Source of the DNA: Parabacteroides goldsteinii
GTDB lineage: Bacteria; Bacteroidota; Bacteroidia; Bacteroidales; Tannerellaceae
Reading direction: 5' to 3'
NCBI RefSeq assembly: GCF_015550595.1
Contig: NZ_JADNBB010000015.1
Coordinates: 92,525-156,524 of the forward strand
Length of the DNA stretch: 64,000 bases
The notes beneath the pieces are model-generated. The model worked only from the letters and a program-made list of their open reading frames with translations. It had not been told where the DNA came from and searched no databases. The position numbers and the translations under genes are program-made. The number at the start of each line of letters is the position of its first letter. Within the stretch, counting starts at the first letter, position 1. Positions 51,872 to 62,100 of this stretch are shown here, piece by piece.

Positions 51872-53455
51872 ATGAAATATGTTTTATATCTTGCGATCCC
51901 ACTGGTAATCATATTGTCTATGACATCGTGTAAAAATAGTAAACCGAAAACTGAAACGGAGGATACAGTATCCGCGTTTCAGGAAAAGTATCGTCCACAA
52001 TTCCATTTCTCTCCTGCAGAACATTGGATGAACGACCCAAATGGTATGGTGTATTATGAAGGAGAATATCACCTGTTTTATCAGCATTATCCTGAAGCGT
52101 CCGTTTGGGGACCTATGCACTGGGGGCATGCTATCAGCAAAGACCTGGTGCATTGGGAACACATGCCTATCGCACTGGCTCCGGATAGCCTGGGATATAT
52201 ATTCTCAGGAAGTGCAGTGGTCGACTGGAAGAATACATCCGGTTTTGGTACAACTGAAAATCCTCCTTTAGTAGCCTTCTTTACGTATCATAACCCGGAT
52301 ATAGAGCAGGCAAAACAGATCGAGATCGAATCGCAAGGTGTGGCTTACAGTGTCGATAAAGGCCGTACATGGATAAAATACGATAAGAATCCGGTATTAA
52401 AGAATCCTGGAATACGTGATTTCCGTGATCCGAAAGTCTTCTGGCATGAAGCGAGCGGACAATGGATCATGTCTGTGGCATCGGGACAGACGATCAGTTT
52501 CTATGGTTCTAAGAATTGTATAGACTGGTCCTTCCTTAGCGAGTTCGGTAAGGGACAGGGTTGCCATGACGGTGTTTGGGAATGTCCCGACCTGCTTCCG
52601 CTGAAAGTAAAAGGTTCGGACGAATCCAAATGGGTTCTGTTGGTGAATATTAACCCGGGTGGTCCGGCCGGCGGTTCTGCCACTCAGTACTTTGTTGGTG
52701 ATTTTGACGGCAAGACCTTTACCAGCGACCAGAAAAAGACATTCTGGATGGATCATGGCAAAGATAATTATGCAGGCGTGACCTGGTCTGACGCTCCCGG
52801 TGGTCGCCAGATATTGATCGGCTGGATGAATAACTGGGAATATGCCGGTGCAAAACCATGTGTGAAATGGAGTGGAGCTGCTACGTTCCCGCGTGAGTTG
52901 GGACTGGTGAAAGACGGATTGATCTATTTACTGACTTCCGATCCTGTAAAGGAACTGGATGCATTATACGGCGAGTCTGTTACCCTGGATAATATTAAGG
53001 TCAGCAAGTCCGAACTTCTGTCGGATAAATTTGAGTTCGGTAAGGCTCCTGTCGAGTTGAAACTAACATTCAACCAGGAGAATAATACCCAGTTGGGCTT
53101 TGCCTCCCGGTACGGAGTTCGTTTGAAAAACAACAAGGGCGAGTATATTACAATCGGTTATGAGAATGTGGACAAGTTGTTCTATGTAGACCGTACCAAT
53201 GCAACCGGAGAGGTTTTCTCCGATAAGTTTGCTTCGGTTCACTCTGTCCCTTACATTGTGAATACACCGGAGATAGAATGGACATTGTTGATAGATGTGG
53301 CCTCCGTTGAGTTCTTTACGGCAGAAGGGCGCATCGTTATAACCGATGTGTTCTATCCTTCGGAACCTTTTAATACGATAGAAGTATTTACCGAGAATGG
53401 TAATGTGGATATCGTGAAAGGAAAAATAACTGAAATACGTTCAATCTGGAAATAA
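51872..53455 (+). CDS. GH32 fructan hydrolase, lipoprotein
   Basis: 527 residues from the ATG at 51872, chosen because GGAG lies 7 nt upstream; an ATG at 51866 is too close. Lipobox MTSC (Cys20). Catalytic motifs: HWMNDPNG (Asp55), FRDPKVFW, WECPDLLPL. C-terminal beta-sandwich present (SVEFFTAEGRIVITDVFYP). It is closer to sucrose/levan exohydrolase-type GH32 than the upstream enzyme, but this is inference. The kinase gene begins 12 bp after its stop. Confidence 0.93.
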   Translation: MKYVLYLAIPLVIILSMTSCKNSKPKTETEDTVSAFQEKYRPQFHFSPAEHWMNDPNGMVYYEGEYHLFYQHYPEASVWGPMHWGHAISKDLVHWEHMPIALAPDSLGYIFSGSAVVDWKNTSGFGTTENPPLVAFFTYHNPDIEQAKQIEIESQGVAYSVDKGRTWIKYDKNPVLKNPGIRDFRDPKVFWHEASGQWIMSVASGQTISFYGSKNCIDWSFLSEFGKGQGCHDGVWECPDLLPLKVKGSDESKWVLLVNINPGGPAGGSATQYFVGDFDGKTFTSDQKKTFWMDHGKDNYAGVTWSDAPGGRQILIGWMNNWEYAGAKPCVKWSGAATFPRELGLVKDGLIYLLTSDPVKELDALYGESVTLDNIKVSKSELLSDKFEFGKAPVELKLTFNQENNTQLGFASRYGVRLKNNKGEYITIGYENVDKLFYVDRTNATGEVFSDKFASVHSVPYIVNTPEIEWTLLIDVASVEFFTAEGRIVITDVFYPSEPFNTIEVFTENGNVDIVKGKITEIRSIWK

Positions 53456-53467
53456 AAAAACATACAA

Positions 53468-54346
53468 ATGATGAAAAAGAACAAACCAATAGTAGTGGGT
53501 ATCGGCGAATTGCTGTGGGATGTCCTACCCACAGGAAAGAGAGCCGGTGGAGCTCCGATCAACTTTGTTTATCACGCTACCCAGATGGGAGCGGAAGGTT
53601 ATGCGATTAGCGCCGTAGGGAATGATGTTTCCGGAACGGAGATTATCCAGGAGCTGGAAAAGAGTCATATCTCAACGAGTCTGGGAACAGTGGAACACCC
53701 CACCGGTAGCGTAATGGTGGAACTGAAAGAGGGTATTCCTACTTATACGATCATCGAGGGAGTGGCCTGGGACTTTATTCCTCTTACCCAGGAAGCCATC
53801 GACCTGGTGAAGAAAGCCGATGCCATTTGTTTCGGAACGCTTGCCCTGCGTGCAGCCGTTTCCCGCGAAACGATCCTTTCTTTATTGTCGTATGCCCGCG
53901 AAGATGCTCTTCGTTTCTTCGATATCAATATCCGCCAGTCTTATTACTCGAAAGAGCTGATCGAAACATTGCTGCATAAAGCAAATGTATTTAAGATCAA
54001 TGACGACGAGTTGGAACTGATACGCACTATGTGTGACCTGGAAGGTACGGACGAAGAAGTCTGCCGGAAGCTGATCGCTAAATATAACTTGCGCTATATG
54101 ATCCTGACGGCCGGAAGTTCCTTCAGTTCGATCTATACTGCAGATGAGACGTCTACCATTCCCACTCCTAAGGTGGTCGTGGCCGATACGGTTGGTGCCG
54201 GCGATTCGTTCTCCGGAGCATTTATCTATTCCATATTAACCGGTAAGTCCCTGCGTGAAGCCCATCAGGCAGCGGTAGAAACAGCAGCTTTTGTTTGTAC
54301 CCGCGAAGGTGCATGGCCGGAATATCCTAATAAAGATCGATCATGA
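53468..54346 (+). CDS. PfkB-family fructokinase
   Basis: Phosphorylates fructose released by the two GH32 enzymes. 292 residues, ribokinase fold: N-terminal GIGELLWDVLPTGKRAGGAP, and C-terminal DTVGAGDSFSGAFIYS with the catalytic Asp. The gene corresponds in position to BT1757 in the B. thetaiotaomicron fructan locus. The stop overlaps the start of the permease by 4 bp. Confidence 0.92.
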   Translation: MMKKNKPIVVGIGELLWDVLPTGKRAGGAPINFVYHATQMGAEGYAISAVGNDVSGTEIIQELEKSHISTSLGTVEHPTGSVMVELKEGIPTYTIIEGVAWDFIPLTQEAIDLVKKADAICFGTLALRAAVSRETILSLLSYAREDALRFFDINIRQSYYSKELIETLLHKANVFKINDDELELIRTMCDLEGTDEEVCRKLIAKYNLRYMILTAGSSFSSIYTADETSTIPTPKVVVADTVGAGDSFSGAFIYSILTGKSLREAHQAAVETAAFVCTREGAWPEYPNKDRS

Positions 54347-55506
54347 AAGAAAAAGGCTTATATATAAAACTGATCCCTATCATGTTGGCATTCTTTGCCA
54401 TGGGATTTGTAGACCTCGTAGGTATCGCCTCCAACTATGTGAAGGCCGACCTGAACCTGACGGACTCGGAAGCAAATATCTTTCCTTCACTGGTGTTCTT
54501 CTGGTTCCTGATTTTCTCCGTGCCGACCGGTATGTTGATGAACCGTATCGGACGGAAGAAAACCGTGTTGCTCAGCTTGGTGGTGACTTTCTTCTCACTG
54601 CTTCTTCCTATCTTCGGTGACGGTTATACGCTGATGCTGCTTTCTTTCTCGCTGTTGGGTATCGGTAATGCATTGATGCAGACATCGCTGAATCCCCTGC
54701 TGTCGAATGTGATCAGCGGCGATAAATTGGCCAGCAGTCTCACTTTCGGACAGTTTGTAAAGGCGATCGCTTCTTTCCTGGCTCCATATATCGCTATGTG
54801 GGGAGCCACGGCGGCTATTCCTTCCTTCGGACTGGGCTGGAGGGTACTTTTCCCTATTTATATGGTGGTAGCAGTCATTGCCGTTCTTTTGCTTGGGGCT
54901 ACGCAGATAGAAGAGGAGAAGCCGGAAGGCAAACCTTCTACTTTTGGCGAATGTTTTGCCCTATTGGGTAAACCTTTTATCCTGTTGTGCTTTATCGGTA
55001 TCATGTGTCATGTAGGGATCGATGTGGGAACAAATACGACGGCTCCCAAGATCTTGATGGAACGTTTGGGGATGGGACTTCACGAAGCTTCGTTCGCTAC
55101 CAGCCTTTACTTTATCTTGCGTACCATCGGGTGCTTTCTCGGTGCTTTTATCCTGACGCGGATGTCGGCAAAGATATTTTTCGGTATTAGCGTTCTTATG
55201 ATGCTGGCGGCTATGGTCGGTCTTTCCATCTTCCAAAGTAAAGAGATTATATATATATGTATAGGATTGATCGGTTTCGGTAACTCGAATGTGTTCTCAA
55301 TCATCTTCTCACAGGCTATTCAATCTATGCCGCAACGCAAGAATGAAATATCCGGGCTGATGATCATGGGGTTGTTCGGTGGAACGATTTTCCCGCTCTT
55401 TATGGGCTTCCTGTCGGATGCTATGGCTTCGCAACTGGGTGCTATCATCGTTTTGAGCATAGGTGTTTTGTATCTGGCTTTCCTCTGTCCGAAGCTGAAA
55501 CATTAG
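54343..55506 (+). CDS. MFS sugar permease, fructose-locus type
   Basis: Inner-membrane sugar/H+ symporter of 387 residues with 12 expected membrane segments. Seen: FAMGFVDLVGIASNYVKAD near the N-terminus, the loop MNRIGRKKTVLL between segments 2 and 3, and TSLNPLLSN. Similar in place to BT1758, the fructose importer. It is last in the fructan transcript; a tandem array and terminator follow. Confidence 0.9.
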   Translation: MKEKGLYIKLIPIMLAFFAMGFVDLVGIASNYVKADLNLTDSEANIFPSLVFFWFLIFSVPTGMLMNRIGRKKTVLLSLVVTFFSLLLPIFGDGYTLMLLSFSLLGIGNALMQTSLNPLLSNVISGDKLASSLTFGQFVKAIASFLAPYIAMWGATAAIPSFGLGWRVLFPIYMVVAVIAVLLLGATQIEEEKPEGKPSTFGECFALLGKPFILLCFIGIMCHVGIDVGTNTTAPKILMERLGMGLHEASFATSLYFILRTIGCFLGAFILTRMSAKIFFGISVLMMLAAMVGLSIFQSKEIIYICIGLIGFGNSNVFSIIFSQAIQSMPQRKNEISGLMIMGLFGGTIFPLFMGFLSDAMASQLGAIIVLSIGVLYLAFLCPKLKH

Positions 55507-55575
55507 GAAATTACCGAAAAGGGTTAAGCGCTTGTTCAATAGTCTATTGCAGTTCCCTCGTAGTTCCCCGCTTTG

Positions 55576-55729
55576 GAAACTCCAGTTCCCTGCCCGGGAA
55601 ACTCCAGTTTCTTCCGCAGGAAACCGGTGTTTCCCCGGCAGGAAACCGGTGTTTCCCCGGCAAGAAACCGGTGTTTCCCCGGCAAGAAACCGGTGTTTCC
55701 CCGGCAAGAAACCGGTGTTTCCCCGGCAG
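55576..55729 (+). repeat. 22-bp tandem repeat array, seven units
   Basis: Units begin at 55576, 55598, 55620, 55642, 55664, 55686 and 55708, all 22 bp apart; the last five are almost identical (GAAACCGGTGTTTCCCCGGC plus AG or AA). The first two and a possible earlier one are degenerate. Each unit contains GGAAAC / GTTTCC around CGGT, so each can fold. The array fills the first half of the 413-bp gap between the permease and frr. The period is not a multiple of three, so it is not a coding repeat. Confidence 0.9.
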
Positions 55730-55750
55730 CCAATAATAATAATGAATAAG

Positions 55751-55807
55751 GGACCGGTCATTTTCAGTTGCGTATCGTAACTCGAAGATGACCGGTTTCC
55801 TTTTTTT
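55751..55807 (+). terminator. terminator of the fructan operon
   Basis: GACCGGTCAT / ATGACCGGTT (55752-55761 with 55788-55797) form the stem around a 26-base loop; seven T follow at 55801-55807. It lies after the 22-bp array. Confidence 0.75.
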
Positions 55808-55851
55808 ATCTGTGATATATGATTGAATTCTTTTGCTAAAAAAACAATTTG

Positions 55852-55882
55852 TTTGTCAGGTTCAAAAACTTTACTACTTTTG
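55852..55882 (+). promoter_or_regulatory. frr-rsgA promoter (TTTG, 19 bp, TACTTTTG)
   Basis: TTTG at 55852-55855 and TACTTTTG at 55875-55882 with a 19-bp spacer, the best full promoter match in the window. Confidence 0.75.
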
Positions 55883-55919
55883 TTTATCGAAAAAACAGAA
55901 AACAAAATATCAATCAGTT

Positions 55920-56483
55920 ATGGCAGAAATAAAGCAGTATGTACAGGCCGCAGAAGAGAAAATGACGTTCGCGATCGAGTATCTTGACGATCAGTTGGCT
56001 CATATCCGTGCCGGAAAGGCAAATCCGAAAATCCTTGACAATGTGAAGGTGCCTTATTACGGAAGTCTTGTTCCTCTAACTAACGTAGCTTCGGTGAATA
56101 CACCGGATGCAAAGACGATTATCATTACTCCGTGGGAAAAGCCGCTTATCAAAGAGATAGAAAAGGCGATCATGAACTCGGAAGTAGGTATCACTCCGGA
56201 GAACAATGGTGAAATTATCCGTTTGGGTATTCCTCCGTTGACGGAAGAACGTCGTCGCTCTTTGGCAAAACAATCCAAGCAGGAGGCTGAAACAGCAAAG
56301 ATCAGTATCCGTAACGCTCGTCGTGATGCTATCGAGGCAATCAAGAAAAGTGTGAAAGCAGATGGCATTCCCGAAGATGTGGCAAAAGACGCTGAAGCGG
56401 AAGTTCAGAAGATACATGATAAATTTATCAAAAAGGTAGATGACCTCTACGCTGCTAAAGAAAAAGAAATAATGACAGTATAA
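55920..56483 (+). CDS. frr: ribosome recycling factor
   Basis: Splits post-termination ribosomes with EF-G. 187 residues from the ATG at 55920 ([15 protein letters not shown]); a longer frame runs back through the promoter and is rejected. Seen: [27 protein letters not shown]-type segment ([19 protein letters not shown]), and [19 protein letters not shown] terminator separates it from rsgA. Confidence 0.96.
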   Translation: MAEIKQYVQAAEEKMTFAIEYLDDQLAHIRAGKANPKILDNVKVPYYGSLVPLTNVASVNTPDAKTIIITPWEKPLIKEIEKAIMNSEVGITPENNGEIIRLGIPPLTEERRRSLAKQSKQEAETAKISIRNARRDAIEAIKKSVKADGIPEDVAKDAEAEVQKIHDKFIKKVDDLYAAKEKEIMTV

Positions 56484-56488
56484 CTTGT

Positions 56489-56520
56489 AGGGGCGAAACA
56501 ATTTTCGCCCTTCTTTTTTT
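56489..56520 (+). terminator. terminator of frr
   Basis: Stem GGGCGAAA / TTTCGCCC (56491-56498 with 56503-56510) around CAAT, then a T-rich run to 56520. Confidence 0.8.
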
Positions 56521-56540
56521 ATATAAGACAATAAGAAGGC

Positions 56541-57473
56541 ATGAAAGGATTGGTAATAAAGAATACAGGTAGCTGGTATACCGTGCGTACCGACGATGGT
56601 CGTGATGTGGAAAGTAAAGTTAAAGGCAATTTTCGTCTGAAAGAGATCCGCAGCACGAACCCCGTCTCGGTGGGCGACCGTGTTGATATCGATATCAATA
56701 ATGAAGGCACTGCGTTTATTACTCATATAGAAGATCGGAAGAACTATATCATCCGTCGTGCTTCTAATTTGTCGAAACAGTCGCATATCATTGCGGCTAA
56801 TCTCGACCAGGCCATGCTGATCGTTACTGTCAATTATCCGATTACTACCACTGTTTTTATCGATCGTTTTCTGGCTACTGCCGAAGCTTACCGTGTGCCG
56901 GTTAAAATGGTCTTCAACAAGATCGACCGTTATAAAGGAGAAGAGAAAGAATATCTCGATGCTATGATAAATCTATATACAACGATCGGTTATCCCTGTT
57001 CTACGCTCTGTGCAAAGACAGGTGAGGGGCTGGAAGAATTGAAGGCCGAGATGAAAGATAAGATTACACTTCTGTCGGGACATTCGGGAGTGGGAAAATC
57101 GACAATCATCAATAAGCTTGTTCCGGGGGTAAACTTGCGGACTGGCGATATCTCTGAGTATCATAACAAAGGGATGCATACTACAACCTTTTCTGAAATG
57201 ATCCCATTACCGGAAGGCGGATACCTGATTGATACCCCGGGGATCAAAGGGTTCGGAACAATCGAGATGGAGACGGCCGAAATATCCCATTACTTCCCTG
57301 AAATATTCAAATTCTCGGCTGATTGCAAGTTCAGCGACTGTTCGCACCGGCATGAACCGGGCTGCGCAGTACTTAAAGCACTCGAAGAAAATTACATTAG
57401 CGAGTCGCGTTACAAAAGTTACCTCAGCATCCTTGAAGACAAGGAAGAAGGTAAATACCGCGAAGAATATTAA
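56541..57473 (+). CDS. rsgA: ribosome small-subunit-dependent GTPase A
   Basis: Circularly permuted GTPase that checks 30S maturation. 310 residues: an OB fold (about 1-70), then G motifs in the permuted order, VFNKIDRY (G4), [12 protein letters not shown] (G1), and DTPGIKGFG (G3), and a C-terminal zinc site with [14 protein letters not shown]. Its stop (57471-57473) abuts the dgt stop on the other strand, so the two genes converge with no space between. Confidence 0.95.
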   Translation: MKGLVIKNTGSWYTVRTDDGRDVESKVKGNFRLKEIRSTNPVSVGDRVDIDINNEGTAFITHIEDRKNYIIRRASNLSKQSHIIAANLDQAMLIVTVNYPITTTVFIDRFLATAEAYRVPVKMVFNKIDRYKGEEKEYLDAMINLYTTIGYPCSTLCAKTGEGLEELKAEMKDKITLLSGHSGVGKSTIINKLVPGVNLRTGDISEYHNKGMHTTTFSEMIPLPEGGYLIDTPGIKGFGTIEMETAEISHYFPEIFKFSADCKFSDCSHRHEPGCAVLKALEENYISESRYKSYLSILEDKEEGKYREEY

Positions 57474-58799
57474 TTATACGGCCGGAAGACTCATTCCGGT
57501 GATCTTACGATATAAATCGAGGGCATATACATCTGTCATCCCTGATATGTAATCGAGTACGCATTGCACCTTGCCATACGTGGTGGGAGCATTGGTGTCG
57601 TATTGTTCCGGGATACGTTGTAACAGGAGTTTACTGTAAGCATGGCTCTGGTTCATAACGGCCTCCGTCAAGCTGTCGATGAGGTGGCTGAAGATATGGT
57701 AACCGGCCAGCTCGATGTCGAGTACTTCTTTGGCACGATAGATCTTTTTGTATGCTGTCTTTGAACAGGTTTCATAAGCCTCTTTGGCTTTCGTATTGAT
57801 CTGCTCGATCAGGGGTGTATTATATGTTCCGGCCAGTATTCCTTCTTCATTTTCCAGAAAGACGCGTGAACATTCGTCTACCAATAAACCGATAATACAG
57901 GAACGGAGGTAAGCGATCTGTTCGTTTGTATCGTCTACCATTTTCATGACTTTAATGATGCGGTCGAGCCGTTCCCCTTCAAAGAAGTTAAGTAAAAGGC
58001 GGATAGCCTCTTCTATTGTCAGGATGTGTAGTTTGCAGGCATCTTCTATATCCATGATTTGATAACAGATGTCGTCGGCCGCTTCCACCAGATAGACCAG
58101 GGGGTAACGGACGTATTTGTTGGCATCTTCCGGATTTTTATTTATCCCCAGTTCTACCGCTATGCGCAAATAGGCTTCTTCTTCCGACTGGAAAAATCCG
58201 AATTTACCTTTCTTCCCGGAATAAACCGATGCATACGGATATTTAATAATGGAGGCCAAGGTGCTGTAAGTAAGTGCAAAGCCTCCTTTGCGTCTGCCGA
58301 TAAACTGGTGCGTAAGCAGGCGCATGGCATTGGCATTCCCTTCAAAATGCAGGAAATCTTCCCAACGGCCGCCAGTCGAACGTATTTCATCTTCCAGATA
58401 ACTACCGTTCCCTTCAGAAAAGTAAGCGGAGATAGCCCGTTCACCGGAATGTCCGAATGGAGGGTTTCCCATATCATGAGCCAGGCAGGCAGCAGAAACG
58501 ATAGAACCTAATTCCGGAAAATTGATACTTCCATCAGGGTATTTCTGCATTAACCCCTTCGCTACATTATTACCTAGTGAACGACCTACACAAGATACTT
58601 CCAGGCTATGCGTCAAACGGTTATGAACAAAGATACTACCTGGTAGAGGGAATACCTGTGTCTTATTCTGTAATCTGCGAAAGGGGGAGGAGAAGATTAA
58701 CCGGTCGTAATCCCGTTGGAAATCCGTACGCTCATGTTTGCGTTCATGATACTCTTCCATTCCAAAACGTTTGCCTGACAGTAATTGGGTCCAGTTCAT
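57474..58799 (-). CDS. dgt: deoxyguanosinetriphosphate triphosphohydrolase
   Basis: HD-domain dNTP triphosphohydrolase, 441 residues. HD motifs: THSLEVSCVG (first His) and CLAHDMGNPPFGHSGE (His-Asp), with the later YLVEAADDICYQIMD. Degrades dNTPs and may limit dNTP pools or phage replication. It reads leftward from the region that also holds the candidate invertible segment at 58886-59079; the promoter found there points this way. Confidence 0.95.
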   Translation of the reverse strand: MNWTQLLSGKRFGMEEYHERKHERTDFQRDYDRLIFSSPFRRLQNKTQVFPLPGSIFVHNRLTHSLEVSCVGRSLGNNVAKGLMQKYPDGSINFPELGSIVSAACLAHDMGNPPFGHSGERAISAYFSEGNGSYLEDEIRSTGGRWEDFLHFEGNANAMRLLTHQFIGRRKGGFALTYSTLASIIKYPYASVYSGKKGKFGFFQSEEEAYLRIAVELGINKNPEDANKYVRYPLVYLVEAADDICYQIMDIEDACKLHILTIEEAIRLLLNFFEGERLDRIIKVMKMVDDTNEQIAYLRSCIIGLLVDECSRVFLENEEGILAGTYNTPLIEQINTKAKEAYETCSKTAYKKIYRAKEVLDIELAGYHIFSHLIDSLTEAVMNQSHAYSKLLLQRIPEQYDTNAPTTYGKVQCVLDYISGMTDVYALDLYRKITGMSLPAV

Positions 58800-58885
58800 A
58801 GTTTTATGATAAATGTCTTTTTACAAAGATAGACATTTTGGGGGAGAATCGGAGAATAAAGGCTTCAAATAATAATTAATTACGT

Positions 58886-59079
58886 AGTTCTATCAGAACT
58901 TAAACCATATTTTATCCATTTGTTTACAAAGCTATGAATTTATCTCAGACTCACATGCTATTTTAACTAGTAAAGTCTTTAAATTCGTTTACATTAACAT
59001 AAATATGATATGTTTTCCGACACACAGAAATGTTACTTAACGTAAATTTAACTTGGAACAGCATAGTTCTGATAGAACT
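58886..59079. promoter_or_regulatory. candidate invertible promoter segment of the second SusC gene
   Basis: AGTTCTATCAGAACT (58886-58900) and its exact reverse complement AGTTCTGATAGAACT (59065-59079) enclose 164 bp. Each copy is nearly palindromic. The AGTTC...GAACT layout resembles inverted repeats reported ahead of SusC/RagA genes in B. fragilis. Inside, the minus strand has TAGCTTTG (58927-58934), a TAnnTTTG match, pointing towards dgt; no good -33 was found. Inversion would put it at about 59031-59038 facing susC. The rest of the 58800-59187 gap is AT-rich and shows nothing else. Confidence 0.6.
58927..58934 (-). promoter_or_regulatory. -7 element TAGCTTTG inside the segment, pointing at dgt
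   Basis: Exact TAnnTTTG on the minus strand. It could be the normal dgt promoter, or the OFF orientation of an invertible one. Confidence 0.5.
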
Positions 59080-59187
59080 CAGTTCTTTTACCTGCTTAGA
59101 TCTAATTAAATGTTAAAGTGTTTGCTAAACTTAAGAAGAAGTATTATGAAATTTTTTATTATTAACTCATCTAAACAATCTGACTTT

Positions 59188-62100
59188 ATGAGGAAAAGCT
59201 TTGTAATGTTGATACTATTCTGTATAGGAATATGTACAAATGTGCTATGGGCGCAAAGTAAAGTAAGCGGCGTTGTAATGGACAAAGAACTCAATGAACC
59301 TCTCGCCGGGGTGAATGTTCTGCAAAAAGGGACAACTGTGGGTACCGTAACGGATATGGATGGTAAATATTCGTTGGATGTTAGCAGTAATGCTGTTTTG
59401 GTTTTTTCTTATTTGAGTATGAAAACAATAGAAGAACCGGTCAATGGCCGTTCTACTATTAATGTAAACATGGTTTCCGACTCTGAACAGCTGGGCGAAG
59501 TCGTTGTAACTGCATTAGGTATCAAACGTGAGTCCAAGACTTTGACTTATGCTGCCCAAACAGTAGGAGGAAAGGAACTGAATGAAATCAAGAATGTAAA
59601 CATGATCAACTCTTTGCAAGGTAAGAGTGCAGGTTTGCAGATCACTCCGAACTCGACTGGTGCAGGAGGTGCTTCAAAGATTTTATTCCGTGGTAATAAA
59701 TCTATTAGCGGTAGCAACCAGCCGTTGGTAGTTGTGGATGGCGTGCCTTTGATGATGAATGTATCGACCTCTCAGGTAGATATGGTATATGGTAGCCAGC
59801 GCGATGGTGGTGATGCCATGTCGACGATCAACCCGGACGATATTGCTCAGATCACTTTGCTGAAAGGTGCTTCTGCTGCTGCATTGTATGGTGCTGTTGC
59901 TGCCAATGGTGCTATTATGATTACAACCAAATCTGCTCAGGCAGGTAAGGTGTCTATCAATGTATCGAGCAATACGACAGTTGAAACGGCGATGTCTCTG
60001 CCTAAGTTCCAAAACTCGTATGGTGTGAGTGATGAAGGTACTTTTAGCTGGGGTAACAAGTTGTCTTCTAAAGCTCCGAATTATGCAAAAGAATTTTACA
60101 GACCGGGTTTCACTACCAACAACTCTATCTCCCTGGCTGGTGGTAACGACAATATCTCGTCTTATTTCTCTTATGCAAACGTGGCTTCCAACGGTATTAT
60201 GCCGAAGAACGATTATATGAGTCACAACCTGTTGGCTAAAGTCGGTTTTAACTTGTGGAAGAAAGTGAAAGTCGATGTAAGCGCTCGCTACAATAACCAG
60301 CATATCGAGAACCAGGCTATGGCCGGTTTCCTGGGTAACCCGATCACCGGTGCTTATCTGTTCCCGAGAGGTGAAGATTGGAATGGTTACAAGAATAACT
60401 TTGAAGTGTATGATCCGTCATTGAATACAAACGTCCAGAACTGGACAAACCTGGGACAGGAACAGTTCTCTAACCCGTATTGGATGCTGAACAGACAAAC
60501 TCCTGTTTCTGATCGTAACCGTTATGAATTCGGTGGTAGCGTGAAATATGATATTATAGCTGGTCTTTCCGTTGCAGGGCGTTTACGTTATGAACGCGGT
60601 GAGGATAAGTTTATCCAGAATGAATATGCTTCCAGTACCGGTGGCCGTAACTCAATGGGGCAAATAAAAGATAACCGTGTGTTCAGTGAACAGATGTATG
60701 GTGACGTATTGGTAAGTTATAATAAAATATGGGATGAAGATTATTCATTGTCAGTAACGGCAGGTAGCAGTTTCACAAAGACTAATTCATCCAGTATTGA
60801 AATCATCGGTGATGGTTCTAAGTTCTCTGTAGTCGATGGTAAACCGACAGGTAACACTTATTATCCGAATATTTTCTCACCGGCAAACTATTATAAGACC
60901 AGAACTTCTGAAACTTTATCAGAAAAGCGTTTGAATTCTGTTTTTGCTACGGCTCAGTTTGGTTACAAGGAAGGTTTGTTCCTGGATGTAACGGCTCGTA
61001 ATGACTGGTCTTCTGCTTTGGCATTTACCGATGGGGTTTCATTCTTCTATCCGTCTGTCGGTGCAAGTGCTTTGTTAGACAAGTTTGTCGATTTCGGTAA
61101 GAATGTGGATATGTTCAAACTCCGTGCTTCTTATTCAATTGTGGGTAACGACGTTCCGGTATTTATGACTAATCTACGCTATACATTGAAAGACCAGGGT
61201 TCTATCACTCCTCCGGAAAAGGCCCCGTTCAAGACTTTGAAACCTGAAAAAACAAACTCTCTGGAAGTTGGTTTCGACGGTACATTCTTCCGTAATCGTT
61301 TGAATGTGAACTTGACCTATTATAAAACGAACACAAAGAACCAGTTCTTTGCTATCGATGCTCCCTGGGAAACAGGTTTGAGACAACGTTATGTAAATGC
61401 CGGTGACGTTCAGAACGCAGGTTTTGAAGCTGTTTTAGGTTGGTATAACCAGTTTACTGACAATTTCAGCTGGACTACAAACTTCAATTTCTCTTACAAT
61501 ACGAATAAGATCAAGAAGCTGATCGACGAATTGCCCGACGGTTTGTCATTGGCAAACTATGGTGGTGCTAAAGTGATCCTGAAAGAAGGCGGACATTACG
61601 GTGACTTGTATGTTCGTCAGGTCAAAAGAGACGATAGCGGTAAGCCGGTTGTTGACAATGGCGCACCCCAATTAGGCGGCGACGGTATTGCCGATCTGGA
61701 ATATGCAGGCGATATGAATGCGAAGGTAAACATGGGTTGGACAAATACATTCCATTATAAAGATTTCACTTTATCATTCCTGATCGATGCAAAAGTAGGC
61801 GGTAAGGTAATGTCGATGACGGAAGCTACATTAGACGGCTGGGGTGTTTCAGAACGTTCGGCTGCTGCTCGTGATGCAGGACAGGTTGTATTTGAAGGTG
61901 TAACTTTTGATCCGCAGAAGTTCTATTCTACTACCGGTGCAACAAACTTCAACTCACAGTATGCAAATGGTTTGTATATTTATGATGCAACCAATGTTCG
62001 TTTACGTGAATTGTCATTCGGTTATACATTCCGCAACTTGTTTGGTGCTGGTAAGAACCTGAATGCTTCCCTGATCGGACGCAACTTGTTCTTCTTCTAT

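Noticed and set aside
55576..55729. CRISPR array
   Set aside because: The repeats are directly adjacent with no unique spacers, and no cas genes are near.
55532..55780. An 82-codon frame with a repeated Arg-Pro/Cys-Phe-Pro pattern across the 22-bp array
   Set aside because: The 22-bp period shifts frame with each unit, the frame has no start context, and the minus strand is equally open. The repeats explain the openness.
57471..57476. Overlap or fusion between rsgA and dgt
   Set aside because: The stops simply abut on opposite strands; both proteins are complete.
59110..59187. N-terminal extension on the second SusC
   Set aside because: The added residues have no signal character before the clear signal at 59188, although use of the ATG at 59110 cannot be excluded.
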